Assembly (NCBI GenBank): GCA_013398015.1
Contig: VZRR01010918.1
Coordinates: forward strand, 62,001 to 126,000
Length of the DNA: 64,000 nt
Direction: 5' to 3'
Source of the DNA: Oreocharis arfaki
Lineage: Eukaryota; Chordata; Aves; Passeriformes; Paramythiidae
Positions 52,346-63,080 of the stretch are shown here, piece by piece. Each line of letters starts with the position of its first letter. Position 1 is the first letter of the stretch. The position numbers and the translations under genes were made by a program. The notes under the pieces were generated by a model that ran no database searches, was not told the DNA's origin, and was given only the letters and a program-made list of their open reading frames with translations.

Positions 52346-52932
52346 CCAGTAGCTAGCTGACTGTCCTCCGAGTCAAAACCCATTTTCTCTCCCACTGTTT
52401 TCCCAGGGCTTGGTCCTGCAAGGTGCAGTGTTTCGTCCAGAAGCAAGGGAAGCCTGTGATCTTTTCCTGACAGAAAGTACATTTGAAGTCTCCTGGGAGT
52501 CTGAAGACAGGGTTCATGTACACCTTAGTGTGCAGGAACTGGAGTGACCATCAGCTCATAGGGACGAGCCCTTATCCACTTCTGCATTTGAGCAGAAACA
52601 AAGCAAGCCTCCCAGAAAAGCTTTGCCACATTTCCAAAACTAAAGAAGTCCCTTTTTCTGTTCTTTGCCCCAAGCTGCAGCTTGGGATTCAGCCTTCTTC
52701 CTTAAATAGCTAAGGTTCAAGCTAAAAAAATGTATTGCAGTTTGTTTTTAGCTGGAACTTGTCAGTGAAAGGAAATACTGTAAATTACAACACAATCATG
52801 CCACACCATTGTGACTATGTAACTGGTAACTCAGCAGTCAGCTCACAAATGCAGCTGAGAACTCTTTGTTAAGTAGGAAAAGGAAAGCAACAGTTATTAA
52901 AAACGAACAGTCACTAAAGATTCAGGACTTAC

Positions 52933-52979
52933 CCTGAGTCATCCCTGGCTCCCTTGTCTCCTGCTGATGTTTTCATCAT
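52933..52979 (-). CDS. RIN3: RIN3 first coding exon (start codon and N-terminal 15 residues)
   Basis: Two adjacent ATGs begin MMKTSAGDKGARDDS, followed by GG and a consensus donor gtaagt. The split Gly codon joins in frame to DPSEEGK of the next exon. The composition (Gly/Ala/Asp-rich, then GDP) resembles the variable N-terminus of mammalian RIN3. The frame upstream of the first ATG is open for a short distance and then closed by a TGA with no further ATG, so 52979 is the furthest upstream in-frame start. Both ATGs have a purine at -3, so the second (52976) could also initiate. Because the N-terminus is poorly conserved, this exon rests on splice phase, donor quality and position rather than on strong homology. 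Confidence 0.75.
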
Positions 52980-53220
52980 TACAGCAAACTTTAAGACACT
53001 TTCTGTATCACAGTGGCTTGAGAGTTCCTCGGTCAGAAAAGCAATTCCTTCCCATCGCTGAGCAGAACTTCCACATCCTCAGGTTTTGTACTGAAGATGG
53101 TATTTCAAGGGCGTGAGGGGGAAGATGTTTAAAACCAGCTTCAGGCTCAGCAGTATCGGAGAGCAGAGGACTAAACAAGCACTGAAAAGAAAGCAAACTA
53201 CCAAGAAGATCCGATTTTAG
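52980..53220 (-). other. RIN3: RIN3 5' UTR (inferred) with upstream ORF
   Basis: This is the inferred 5' UTR between a candidate TATA box (53243-53250) and the start codon at 52979. It holds only two ATGs upstream of the main start, both in one other frame. A competing possibility is that the UTR is spliced: a very good acceptor (tttgctttcttttcag) ends at 53182, so a non-coding first exon further upstream could join there. Confidence 0.5.
53008..53076 (-). other. upstream ORF (22 codons) in RIN3 5' UTR
   Basis: This short reading frame starts at ATG 53076 (MWKFCSAMGRNC...) and stops at 53008, 28 bases before the RIN3 start codon. A second in-frame ATG at 53055 has a strong initiation context (G at -3, G at +4), better than the contexts of the main ATGs. 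If the transcript includes it, it should lower translation of the main frame or require reinitiation. Whether the peptide matters is unknown. Confidence 0.45.
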
Positions 53221-53242
53221 CCTCTCTTATTTCTACTTCCTG

Positions 53243-53250
53243 TATTTATA
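53243..53250 (-). promoter_or_regulatory. candidate TATA box and ETS-site promoter of RIN3
   Basis: TATAAATA is read on the minus strand, with a likely start site 25-32 bases downstream near 53215. An ETS-type core (CAGGAAGTAG) lies directly downstream, and a second GGAA core on the opposite strand (aggaagagg, about 53266) lies just upstream. ETS factors such as PU.1 drive many myeloid and mast-cell genes, and RIN3 is known to be expressed in such cells, so the combination is plausible. No other initiator evidence can be seen. Confidence 0.45.
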
Positions 53251-53293
53251 CGAACGGGGGATTTCAGGAAGAGGCAGTCTTTGGTGGTCAAGG

Positions 53294-53323
53294 GTGTGTG
53301 TGTGTGTGTGTGTATGTGTGTGT
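53294..53323 (+). repeat. (TG)n microsatellite upstream of RIN3
   Basis: A GT run of about ten units, one interruption (ta), then four more units. It lies about 45 bases upstream of the candidate TATA box, so length variation could affect promoter spacing or structure. Confidence 0.9.
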
Positions 53324-53709
53324 TATAAAGCCATATTTAGTAGTGCAAGCAGGTTAACCTTATTAGAACGAAGGGCCTGAGACTTTCAACTTATTTGTTT
53401 CTCTAACCTAAGTAAGTTTCAGAGGAAATAATTTTACAGACTACAGGTATATCAGGAGGCAACGGAGCATAGTGAACTTTGTAAAGGATTTTGTAAGGCA
53501 GCAAAGCAGTAAGTCTCCGTCTGCAAATTCCTGAAGCATGTGTATTTCTACTGCTTGAGTAACTGGAACCAGATGGAGCTTGGAAATCTTTATATTTACA
53601 CAGGACCTGAGAAAATGAAATGTCTAACGCTGGCAGAGGACAGCTTCACAAAATCATTCCCAGTTAAAGCAAAAGCTAATGATAAGGTTGTGTGACTGCT
53701 GGTAAATGA

Positions 53710-53890
53710 ATGGCTATCCTCGCTGGGAAGCTCCAGTCGGGCTCAGTGCACGTTTGACCTGCAGTTACTGAAGCGGTCGAGTGTTTGCTGTGCGGGAAAC
53801 CCGAGCGAACACACACCAGCTGTGGAGGCTGGGGGCTGACAGACGCGCTGTCACACAGCGCTGGTGGCACTCCCGTTCGGCAGCCCCGTT
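53710..53890. promoter_or_regulatory. small CpG-rich patch upstream of RIN3
   Basis: About a dozen CpG dinucleotides are concentrated here, while the surrounding several kilobases are strongly CpG-depleted. It lies about 0.5 kb upstream of the TATA box. It could be a separate CpG-type promoter with a non-coding first exon that splices to the acceptor ending at 53182, or an enhancer. One possible minus-strand donor (CAG followed by gtcaaa, near 53756-53761) is weak. Confidence 0.4.
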
Positions 53891-54516
53891 GCTCCAGAAA
53901 TATTTGATGCTAGGAGAATAGATCATGGAAAAAATAAGGCAGAAGTAGAAAGAAGAGATGGAGAAAAGCAATTGGATGGAATGGAATGGGAGACAAAAGT
54001 AACTTTCTTCCCCTTTTATCTTTAGAAGGAGTTTCTCAGCTTTCTAAAAATAGACTGTGCCACACAGTCCACAGCAGTAATGCAAATGCCAGGGAGCTGT
54101 CAGTGTATTGGCAAGAGGGAAACTAGACCCCAGTGTAGAACATAGAGCCAATTCTGCAGCCACTGAGCTAGGGGGAGTCAGGGAGACTTTCACTATCACC
54201 AAGTCACACCTTCGATGTAACACAAGATTAAATTTTCCCAGGTTTTGGTTTGGTTTTTTTTAATAAAGACTGCAACTTCAGTTCACATTAGGAAAATTAT
54301 CTTCTGTCTTTTACACGGATTTATCTTAGAAAGTCTATTATCTTACAAAGAGCCTTACTGAAAGACTGCATAATGGAAAATTCACCACTCTTCTAAGTAA
54401 GGTATCTTAGTGCTTAATTGCTGGTATTATTTAAATTCACACCTGATTTTTTGCCTTATCTCATTTTAAATTTTCAGCTACTGTATCCTGTAATGCTCTT
54501 TTTACTATATTGAGGA

Positions 54517-54546
54517 TCTCCAACTCCTCCAACTCCTCCATCTCCT
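54517..54546 (+). repeat. short (ctccaactc)n-like repeat
   Basis: About three 9-base units (ctccaactc, ctccaactc, ctccatctc) in the intergenic region. Confidence 0.8.
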
Positions 54547-56897
54547 GGTTCAATTTCAGGCAACGACAAACCCATTCAATGCAAAATTTAGTCCTCTTAG
54601 ACAAACTGGTTGGCTCAGATTCACTCATCCCTTACTGCAGACTTGTCAGATCTCAGCTCTGAATCCTTCTGTGGGTTCTGGGCTCAGAGGTCCAAGAAAA
54701 AAATACCTTCTAGATTTGTTCACTAGCTGGGCACCTATTGGCATGAGAATGATCTCCTACAAGCGTCACACAAATTCAACTCTACCCCAGTTTCCACTTC
54801 CCTCCCCCACAATTCAGCAGGGACCAGGCCCACTCAGCATTTGCCCTTGCTTTGCTGGATAAAAAAGTTTGCTGAGACAAAACAATGCAAAGTTGAGCTG
54901 CTTGCACAGACCTGCTCACACAGAGAAAACTGTTCACACCTATCTCAGTTTCATGTAGGCAAACACCTAAGATTGTGCAAACGCAGAACACAAGAGAGTT
55001 ATAAAATTCAAATTATATTTTTAGGGAAGAAGAAAAAAAAATACTAGAACTATTAAAAAGATCAAGGAAAAAATGGCAAAAATACAGTGTACAAAATTCC
55101 AGTATTTTGGTGCTATCTCAGTTTCATGTGATTTGAGTGAAATCTTTCATACTACTTCCAATGTAAATAATGCAGTTTCAGAAATCTGAAGTTTTGAAAT
55201 TTGTTTTGTTAAAGATATTGACCAAATTTAATTTTAAAAGTCTCATATTTTCTGCAAAATACTGAGTAGTTCTGTAAAATATTTAAAATATGAAAATTAA
55301 GACAAATTTTCTCCAAGCTTTACTAGGTGTTTTTTTGAGCCAGAGATTCGGCAGATTTAGTATGTGACAATGTGTTCTAGTACCAGGCTTTGGAAGTAAA
55401 TAATTACACAGAAGATAATCACAAAATAATATCCAATTACATCAAACTGACATTCCTCTGTTATAAATCCAAGCCAAACGGGAGGAATTCATGTCTCTTC
55501 TAGGACTGATTCATCCTTTCCATCTTAAGCCACAGCATCCTGCAGCCCTTTCTTGTAGTTTAATGCAGCTGGGTTGGAAAGGTTTAAAAATGGCTTATGG
55601 GGGAAGCCATTAAGTACAATGAGCACTTCAGCTACAATAAAGGGCTTTCAGAATATGCTCAGATTACACAACAGTTCTGCCTTCCATACAGTTGGGAGCG
55701 GCTGCATCAATAATATGGCATGTGAGAGGAGCCCTTAGGAACTGCCATGCCTATTGTCACTAATCCATAGATTATGTGCCTTTTATAGAGCCTATTACAT
55801 AACAGATCAGGACGGGTCACCATGTCAAGGATGGAAAGATTAAATGAAGAGGTACTTTTCACATTCAGACTCTGAGTCTTAAAAGTTAATTCTGTGTATA
55901 AGAAGGCATCTTTTGCTTTCCCCAGCTTACAAAAATTTGTTTTAGCACACACTAAAGAATGAACTCTTATGCAAAATTCAAAGAATGCAGAATATACTTT
56001 TTCTACACTTCCATATGACTTTTCCATAGATGCACAAAAGCCCACAGTGTTTCATGACAGGTTTATACAGCAGTAGGGATTCCAGTCTCATGCATAGTGC
56101 TTAAGAAAAAGAAGATCAAGCTTTGTTTTAAGTTGCATTTTCTGGTAGTGAACTGGCTAGGAGTATTCACGAGAAGACTCCTGTCTAATGAAACTGTTAA
56201 TACACCAGCCATGAGATGAAGCACATAAACTCTCAGCTCCTCTTTTTCCAAGAACTGCACTTAAAACTTTTCCTAAGCCCTGTACCACAGACTATTTACA
56301 ATATACCAGGAGTCTCTGCAGATCCTGAACTGGACTACAGGGGTGCTGGAAATGGGCAGGCAAGGGTAAGAAGGAGTATCTCCAGAGCCTAGGGAACTGG
56401 GAAAGGAAAACAGCACTGTGTGGCCTTTGGACCCATTTCCAGCCTCTCATCAGCACGCAGTACTCAATGTGAACCTGCTGGACACCAATATTCCACGAGA
56501 CGAGGCAGCCAAAATGCTCTTGATCAGGGGTTTTTCTGAGGTTGCCAGAATTGCTTCTCCATCAGTCCCTCAGTACAGCAAACTGTGTTCTCAGCAAACT
56601 GAGTTCTCAGTTTTCTAGTCCTGAAAGAGCAAACTGTGTGTTTCAGAATTGCTGCAAATCAAACTGATACACTTAACTCACTTCAAATAATGGCTTGATC
56701 TAGGCAATACTCTCTGGAATACACCGAATGTGGGCCTTCTGTCACTCAGTTCAGCAGGGTCCAGATTTCACCAAAAAAGTGTAGGCACATAGCCTATTTG
56801 GGTCCTGAAATTCTAGATTTTCAACAATATATATGATAATGTTCCACATCTACTAATCATCTGAGAAGAAAACCAGCAAACACTCTCATTTATATAA

Positions 56898-56903
56898 TTT
56901 ATT
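56898..56903 (-). terminator. distal polyadenylation signal AATAAA (SLC24A4 candidate)
   Basis: AATAAA on the minus strand is followed within about 15-30 bases by a GT-rich element (gagtgtttgctggtttt), the usual layout of a cleavage and polyadenylation site. Left of it the sequence changes character. Cleavage would fall near 56880. Confidence 0.45.
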
Positions 56904-57369
56904 GATAGTGTACATATTTTTATATAGTGCATTATAATACTGACTGCTATATAATCTTTATAAATGCTGAGTTAACTATTTTTTTAAATTCTCACAACAA
57001 AAATAATCAAATATCATGCCAACATTTTGTAACAAATTATCACATTAAATCCATTTGGATTTCATGACATATTTATCTGTACAATGGACCCCATATCACA
57101 GAGCATTCACAGTGCATAAGGTCACAGTCATTGAAAAAATAAATAACATGAGAGATTTCTGTTATTTACAGTTTACAAACCCATCCCTTTCTGTTTTCAA
57201 AGTAAGCAGTTCTAGAAAGTTTTCATAATATTTAAAGAGGTATTGCACCTCTGAAGGGTGCACTGCAAATGCCTGCAAGTATGAAACACAGGTTTTTAAA
57301 AGGTTCAGAAGTTATTTCAGTGACCATAAATGATTTCAAATAATTTGTTGCAATGGAGGAGATACTGTG

Positions 57370-57420
57370 AGCCAAATTCTATGCTCAGTTCCACTGATAC
57401 TGATTTGTGCCAACTAACAG
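57370..57420 (+). repeat. possible ancient repeat relic
   Basis: The sequence agccaaattctatgctcagt followed by ccactgat resembles one arm of the element at 61821-61904 (gccaaattctgatctcagtt-type). It is short and diverged, so this is only a suggestion. Confidence 0.25.
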
Positions 57421-57711
57421 GACATTAATGAGCACTGGCACCACTCCCAAGAACATGAAGTCAAGAATTTTGTCATAACTTTGCTGCAGTAACAGCCATT
57501 TGAAATACAGGTGTTGCTGGGGAAGCAGATTTACAAATTTTCTTTGCATACATAACTGGTGTATGAATGAAGGCCATAATCTTTCTACAAAAACCCTCTG
57601 AAAGGAAGCATCTCAGTTGTTTTTAATCTTTCTGGAGATTATATCTGTCTGGTTTTCATATATTTTGATACCTTTAGAGTTTGTCACCATGCCTAGTGCT
57701 ATAAACCAATC

Positions 57712-57717
57712 TTTATT
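57712..57717 (-). terminator. possible internal polyadenylation signal
   Basis: AATAAA on the minus strand (context gacaaataaagattgg) with a modest GT-rich element (ggcatggtg) downstream. Alternative-site candidate only. Confidence 0.3.
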
Positions 57718-59138
57718 TGTCATTCAAGTTTATCAAGACCATCTCAGCGACAGAACAGCAATGATAGCCTACATTCTTTGTGCAAGTTAAAAAGAAAAAT
57801 AAACAGGATTAAATTCCAGCTGGCAATTCTTCTAAGAAAATATCCAAATGACATTAATTTCCCACAATCATTCACTTCTTTCAGAGAGCACACTGTATGG
57901 CAGCAAGCAGAACCACATGATGCACAAATTGCCACAATCACTACACATCTCGGCCTGCGGAGAAGCAGCTACACGCCTCTCACGTGTCAGGACAGGCATG
58001 TACAGGATTACACAGACTTCTCCAGGGAAAAACCATCACAACCTCACACATGGGAAAGTGTGAGAAAAGTGTATGCTCAAGTTATTCAAAAGGAGGCTTT
58101 TAAACATATACACAGCAGGTCAGAAACTGGAATGCACACACCAGTTGAATGACATTCTCTTCTTCAGCGGAACATTGATCACTTGCATACAGACTTTTCC
58201 AAATGGTTCAAGGAACTGCTGAACTAAACACTGTCATTTACCTGTGTAACCATCACATAAATCTCACCATCCAAAAAAATGAAAAATGTGGCATTCAGAC
58301 TCATAGAGATAGAAAGAAAATTGTGTATCAAATGCATGAGCTGCAGAGATTTTCTTCTGCATGTTTAAACACAAATAACAGAGAGATCTGAGGCTTGCAA
58401 TGACAACATTATGCTCAAAGATGATGTGTGGCATCAGTGATGTACTTCAACTAGGAAGATTCTTTGGTTTCACCTGGCTATCAGAGTTATTTTAGTGTCC
58501 TTTTCATATTACATAACATCTGGTCTTTCCTTGGCATGAATAATCAGACAGTATTTCTACAGTTTAAAGAACTCTACCAAAACCAACTAACAGTAGGACA
58601 CAAGTCAATGGCATTGCAATTGCAAGAAATCCAAGAAAGGAAGACAACAAAACTCATGAGGCATTTGTGCAACTAGAGCAAACACATAATAGAAACAAGT
58701 GTAATTAAAGCAGAGTCACAAGGGAAATCAAAGACAGGAATAGAATCTTCTCTATAATTGCTAAGTATTAGATTAGTAAAGACCTTCACCATTTGCTTAC
58801 ATGTTGACAGAAAGTTCACAAATATAATCTAAATCCAGAAGCTAATTTTGTTTGTTACAGCTGCAGCAAGCATATAAAAACAAAATAAAATTGGCACGCC
58901 AATGACTGAGCCAGGAGGAAGATGGTTGACTATGCTGTACCTGTTGGGAAGACTTAAGGTGTTCTCTTAGGCTAGACTTCAGCCCAGAGAGAAGTCCTTA
59001 GATCATCAAAGAGACATTAAGATAACCATATCGGTAGCTTCTTAGATTTAGATACGCAGATCCTGAGCTTGAAATCTTTACTCAAGCAATACTTTGTAAT
59101 GCAGTGCAATTGTTATGGTAAATAAATGGAATCAAACA

Positions 59139-59200
59139 CTGCTGAACTCAATGGAAACACTCCCAGTTCCTTGCTGCAGACAGGATTACAACCCATGGGT
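59139..59200 (+). repeat. possible ancient repeat relic
   Basis: The sequence ctgctgaactcaatggaaac followed by actcccagttcc resembles a motif (tgaagtcaatgg ... actccca) common in old interspersed repeats of reptiles and birds. It is short and diverged. Confidence 0.25.
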
Positions 59201-60107
59201 CTGTGTGGGACTGTGCTACTCCACTGCAGCAGAAAAGAGCTGCTAAAAGCCCTCCTTGGCTAGCTGTGACTCAGTTTTGATCCTGCTCACACACAAGGGC
59301 AGATGCACAGTTTAGAAGTCTGAGACAAGGAACGAGTTCTCTTATTTACAAGAGTGGAAATCCAAAGTGTTATCAGCACTTTGATTCAGAATCACACAGA
59401 TTCTGGTCAAACCTTTTAATTTGAGAAAGAAAGAAAATCTTTAGACTACAAAACCAATAGAACATGGAAAGAACTGAATATGATAAAAAACCCAGAAACC
59501 ATGCTCCACTGTCATCTGAGGAGACAATCCAGCAAGGCACTTGGATACATGCTTAGCTTTAAAATGGAATCAAACCTATTGAAGTTAAACTTTGCTGGAT
59601 ATGGGATATCTTCTTCCGAGTTGTGTTACTTTTCAGTGTTAGTATGCTGGCAAATTTCAGATCACACTAACAGTTTTCTCTCTCACATCCACCAGCTTTC
59701 TTTTCACTCTTGAGCTGAACATTAACTTACAGAACATTGTGACATACATTCCAAACTCAGCCAGCTATCTTTTGCAATGGTTAATAAAACAAAATGGATA
59801 CAAAATTTTATAGGTACAATCTGAACAGCTGCAGTATAGAACTGTGCTAACTGTGGAGAGCCAAGCATAAATCACTCCTTTCCTTGACTAGAAAATGGCA
59901 AAATTTGTAATGGTTTCCGGACCACAAAAGCTAATGTTTTTCTTTTTCTTTTTGTATACATGCAAAAGGCACTAGTCTGTTATTACTCAGCAACAGCCTC
60001 CTGAATTACTGATACATTCTGATGAGGGTTTATCTGAAATACAACAATTTGTCAATCAGATCTTTCTTGGACCATTAAGTTTACCTGCACGGCTTAGTGT
60101 TTAACTA

Positions 60108-60113
60108 TTTATT
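60108..60113 (-). terminator. weak polyadenylation signal candidate
   Basis: AATAAA on the minus strand (aaaataaatagtt), without a convincing GT-rich element downstream. Confidence 0.2.
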
Positions 60114-60855
60114 TTAGCATATGGGTAAGGACTACTTATGAACTTCTTAAACTACTTCTCATGATTACGTGTCATCAAGGCCCTGACACAGCATTTCATA
60201 ATTCTTTGGCAAACAATATATCCTTGCTCATGTGGTGATGTCAAAGGAGAATCCTACTAATGTTATTTATAATGATAAGCATGGCATGATACCTGTCTCA
60301 TAGCAGTAGATGCAGATGAGAACACCCCATGGAATGCAGCATTAGAAGTCAATATAAATTGTCCTGAAGTGGGTCTCTGTCTCAGGGAGGGCTGTAGATG
60401 ACAGGAACTAGCCACATGTTGTAAGGGTTGTTCTGGATTCTGAGACTGTTTCTTGCTAAAACACAACACTGGTTTTCTGGAGCAGGTGATACTCAGATTA
60501 GGCAGAGTAATTCTAAATGATGGGTGAAGGACTTACAGAATTAGCAAACAAAATTCGTGCATATTTGGGCTGAGAGACAGCTGCTACAGAAAAAATTGGT
60601 GCCCATACTCTTCTGAAGTTTCCTGGCTCAGAAATACGAAGGTACAGTACAGTTTGCTAGATCTGGCACTATAAACTTTGATGCCCTCATCCCTGTCAAC
60701 TCAGCTGATCACTAGGCATTCATAACCAGACTTTGGAACTACTCTTCCATTATGTACACACAACTAAGCTGCCTGAACTGTGCATAGGAGAGCAAATGTT
60801 TGCTTGGAGACAGTTCTCCAAGACCACACAACAGCAGAATATAGGAAAAACCCCA

Positions 60856-60861
60856 TTTATT
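60856..60861 (-). terminator. proximal polyadenylation signal AATAAA (SLC24A4 candidate)
   Basis: AATAAA on the minus strand is followed about 25-35 bases later by a clear GT-rich element (ctgttgtgtggtcttgg). This would give a 3' UTR of roughly 2.2 kb. It is the best internal site of the candidates seen. Confidence 0.4.
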
Positions 60862-61820
60862 CAGCCTCTATCTCTGCTCCTTTCAGTTTCATATCTAAGC
60901 CATCACCAGATTTTCAGCAGTAAACCATCTTCCTGAAAGACAGCAGGGGAGAGAGTAAGACTAGAGAGAGATGCTCCCACTTTGGTGCAGCAGTATGCTG
61001 CATTTTCACAGCCTTTCTGCAACAGAAGACTCAAAGATGAACATGAATTCCATCTCCTCAGCTTTATACTGCAGCAAAAATGTTGTGAATGCCTGGAAAT
61101 GGGGTCATTGGCATACTTGAGAGAAAACGTGTTTACTGGCATTCTTGCCTGTTCAATAAAGCATTTTAGTAATGCTGTATTTGTGCCCATCTTTAGTTCT
61201 TAGTTTAATGACATAACTATTTAATTAAAGTAAGAAACCCTAAATGGATACTAATACTGACATTTGTAACAAAATGTAAAGCAAATAACAAACGTGTTAC
61301 TCTTTTTTTCTTTAGAATCACATTGAATGGACCCAGTTCTTAAAGAAAAACCCAGCAGCAGAATACACTCTTTAATTGATCCTAAAATAATTTTTATAAT
61401 AGTTTTAATTGTAAACTCGTTGCCTGGTGTAAAGAGTATTTTGTTTGTCACCTGGCTAAACATAATTATTTGTCGTATATGTCAAAAGAAGGAACTTTCG
61501 GAGTAAGTGCTTATTTGCTAAGTTTTTATAATATATTCTCATTGATACAACTTTTTATATATAGTCTTAATGGAAAATATTAATATATTTTAAAATGCAT
61601 CAACTGTTAGTTGATAGGTTTGGTTTGGTTTATAAACATTAAAAAACTAAAAAAAATGTGTATAAAGGTAACTGTGCTTCTTTAGAAACTTTATGTGATC
61701 ATTCACATACAGCTTCAAAATATTTTAGAAGTTTAGTAGCAATTCAAAATGTGCTGCCTCAGTGATTTACAATTATATCACTGCTAAAATGTGGAACGTT
61801 GCCCACTATTTTAATACTTT

Positions 61821-61904
61821 GGGCTGGATTTTGCTGTCAATCATATCCAGAGTAATTCCTTATATCAGATTTATGCTGGTGGAAGGGATATCAAAATTTG
61901 GCTT
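61821..61904. repeat. imperfect foldback (inverted repeat) relic in SLC24A4 3' UTR
   Basis: The left arm starts gggctggattttgctgtc. The right arm read backwards starts aagccaaattttgatatc. Eleven of 18 positions agree and six of the other seven differ by transitions. Further inward, cagagtaa corresponds to cagcataa. The layout resembles an old palindromic interspersed element. On the minus strand, which is the mRNA sense, the transition differences become C-A mismatches, so the RNA stem would be weak. Confidence 0.45.
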
Positions 61905-63080
61905 CTACTTAGGGTTAAAAAGAAGCATACCATGCTTCAAAACTTGCATGCAATCAAATCAAGGACCACATTCTCTTGACAAACTTGCTTTTGTCAGGGT
62001 GATTCTTATCTGCACTGCTCCGTGTTAGACACTCATCTTCATTATGCTTCTGGGAGGAAGAAAAAATGGTGAAGAAAACACCAGCTTCTTGACTGATGAA
62101 ATAAGCTTCTTCCTCCCACCAATCAAATTGAATCAAACCAAATCATAATCAGGGTGGGTTTTTTTGTCAAAGTCTGGATTATGTTCAGCTTCCACTCCCA
62201 GCTGATAACAATAACTGATAGTTACTGAGCACCCAGTTACATTTTACTTGTTTAGTTTCTTCTAAATTTACACCACGGGCTTACAATGGCCAATGAAAAG
62301 TTTTTCTTGTGGTGTAATATTCCACAAATGTCAGTTTATGTGTATAGCATTCCTCATTAACAATAAAACATATTTTTCAAGTATGAATTTCTGCATGTAA
62401 ATTCTCTTCTTCAGTATGCAGATACTCTGACTTCTAGTGTGCATCATCACAAGTGATACAACATACAACCATTTCCTCTTCTTTCTCTGCCACATTGTTC
62501 ATTGAACAGAGTGATAAATATCCAAAACTGCCATCAAAAACTGTCAGTGCAGTTTCTCTATAAGCAGAGCACTTGAAGTGGGAAATGATGTCCTCAACAG
62601 TGCATGCCATGATATGTGCCTTGGACTTTCTGGTCCTGTAGTTTAAATATTCTGACAGAGCCAAGAAAGGTTCTGAACTTGCCTCTTATCCTCCCATGGA
62701 AAGTAAATCTCAAAACCAAAAGAACTATAAAGATTTTTCTCCCATCCTCTTGCCAACCTTGATGGTGGTGGTTGATTGTCTGCAAAAGGAGAATGAAAAC
62801 CACAACAGAACGCCCAGAAATGGGTCCTTTTAGAGTACTGTGTAAGATCCATGTAGCTTTATGACTGAGCAGCAATATCCAAAGGTGAGGAAAATGCTTT
62901 TCAGCTAGCATGATAAAAGAAAGGTATGCTTTCCTTCCATATAGGTGAAAGTGCTTGTTAGCTGATGAAGCAGGAATGACACTCAAATTACTGATGGAAA
63001 GAAGGTAGAAATGTGAAATGCCTCCTGTTATTTACGGCATGTGTAATCAGAAGAATTTCAGTCTCTCTCCTTGTTGTGGT

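Larger units (their letters stand above)
34272..52932 (-). other. RIN3: RIN3 intron 1
   Basis: Phase 2 intron, gtaagt to tttcag, 18.7 kb, the longest in the window. It contains the SINE and CR1 tail (49993-50272), the MIR-like relic (45030-45125), the palindrome (38330-38350) and the hairpin (52321-52345). A 198-codon frame at 45703-46299 has no family resemblance. Large first introns often hold enhancers, but I cannot point to one. Confidence 0.75.
53251..56879. other. intergenic region between RIN3 and SLC24A4
   Basis: Upstream of RIN3 and downstream of SLC24A4. It holds the (TG)n run, the CpG-rich patch and the 9-base repeat. The part from about 54.2 to 55.4 kb is very A/T-rich. No gene recognised. 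Confidence 0.55.
56880..63080 (-). other. SLC24A4: SLC24A4 3' UTR (inferred extent)
   Basis: This A/T-rich stretch follows the SLC24A4 stop codon, has no recognisable coding exon and many ATTTA-type motifs, and ends at a good polyadenylation signal near 56.9 kb. Several internal signals suggest shorter forms. The distal boundary is inference. Within it are remnants that look like very old interspersed repeats (about 57370-57420, 59139-59200 and 61821-61904). Longer reading frames here (for example 62594-62986) show no family resemblance. Confidence 0.5.

Noticed and set aside
53008..53196. 62-codon minus-strand frame before RIN3
   Set aside because: It begins at TTG, not ATG, and spans the possible splice acceptor. 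Only the 22-codon part from ATG 53076 is kept as an upstream ORF.
62594..62986. 130-codon frame on the minus strand near SLC24A4
   Set aside because: It lies downstream of the SLC24A4 stop in the inferred 3' UTR, with no family resemblance. Probably chance.
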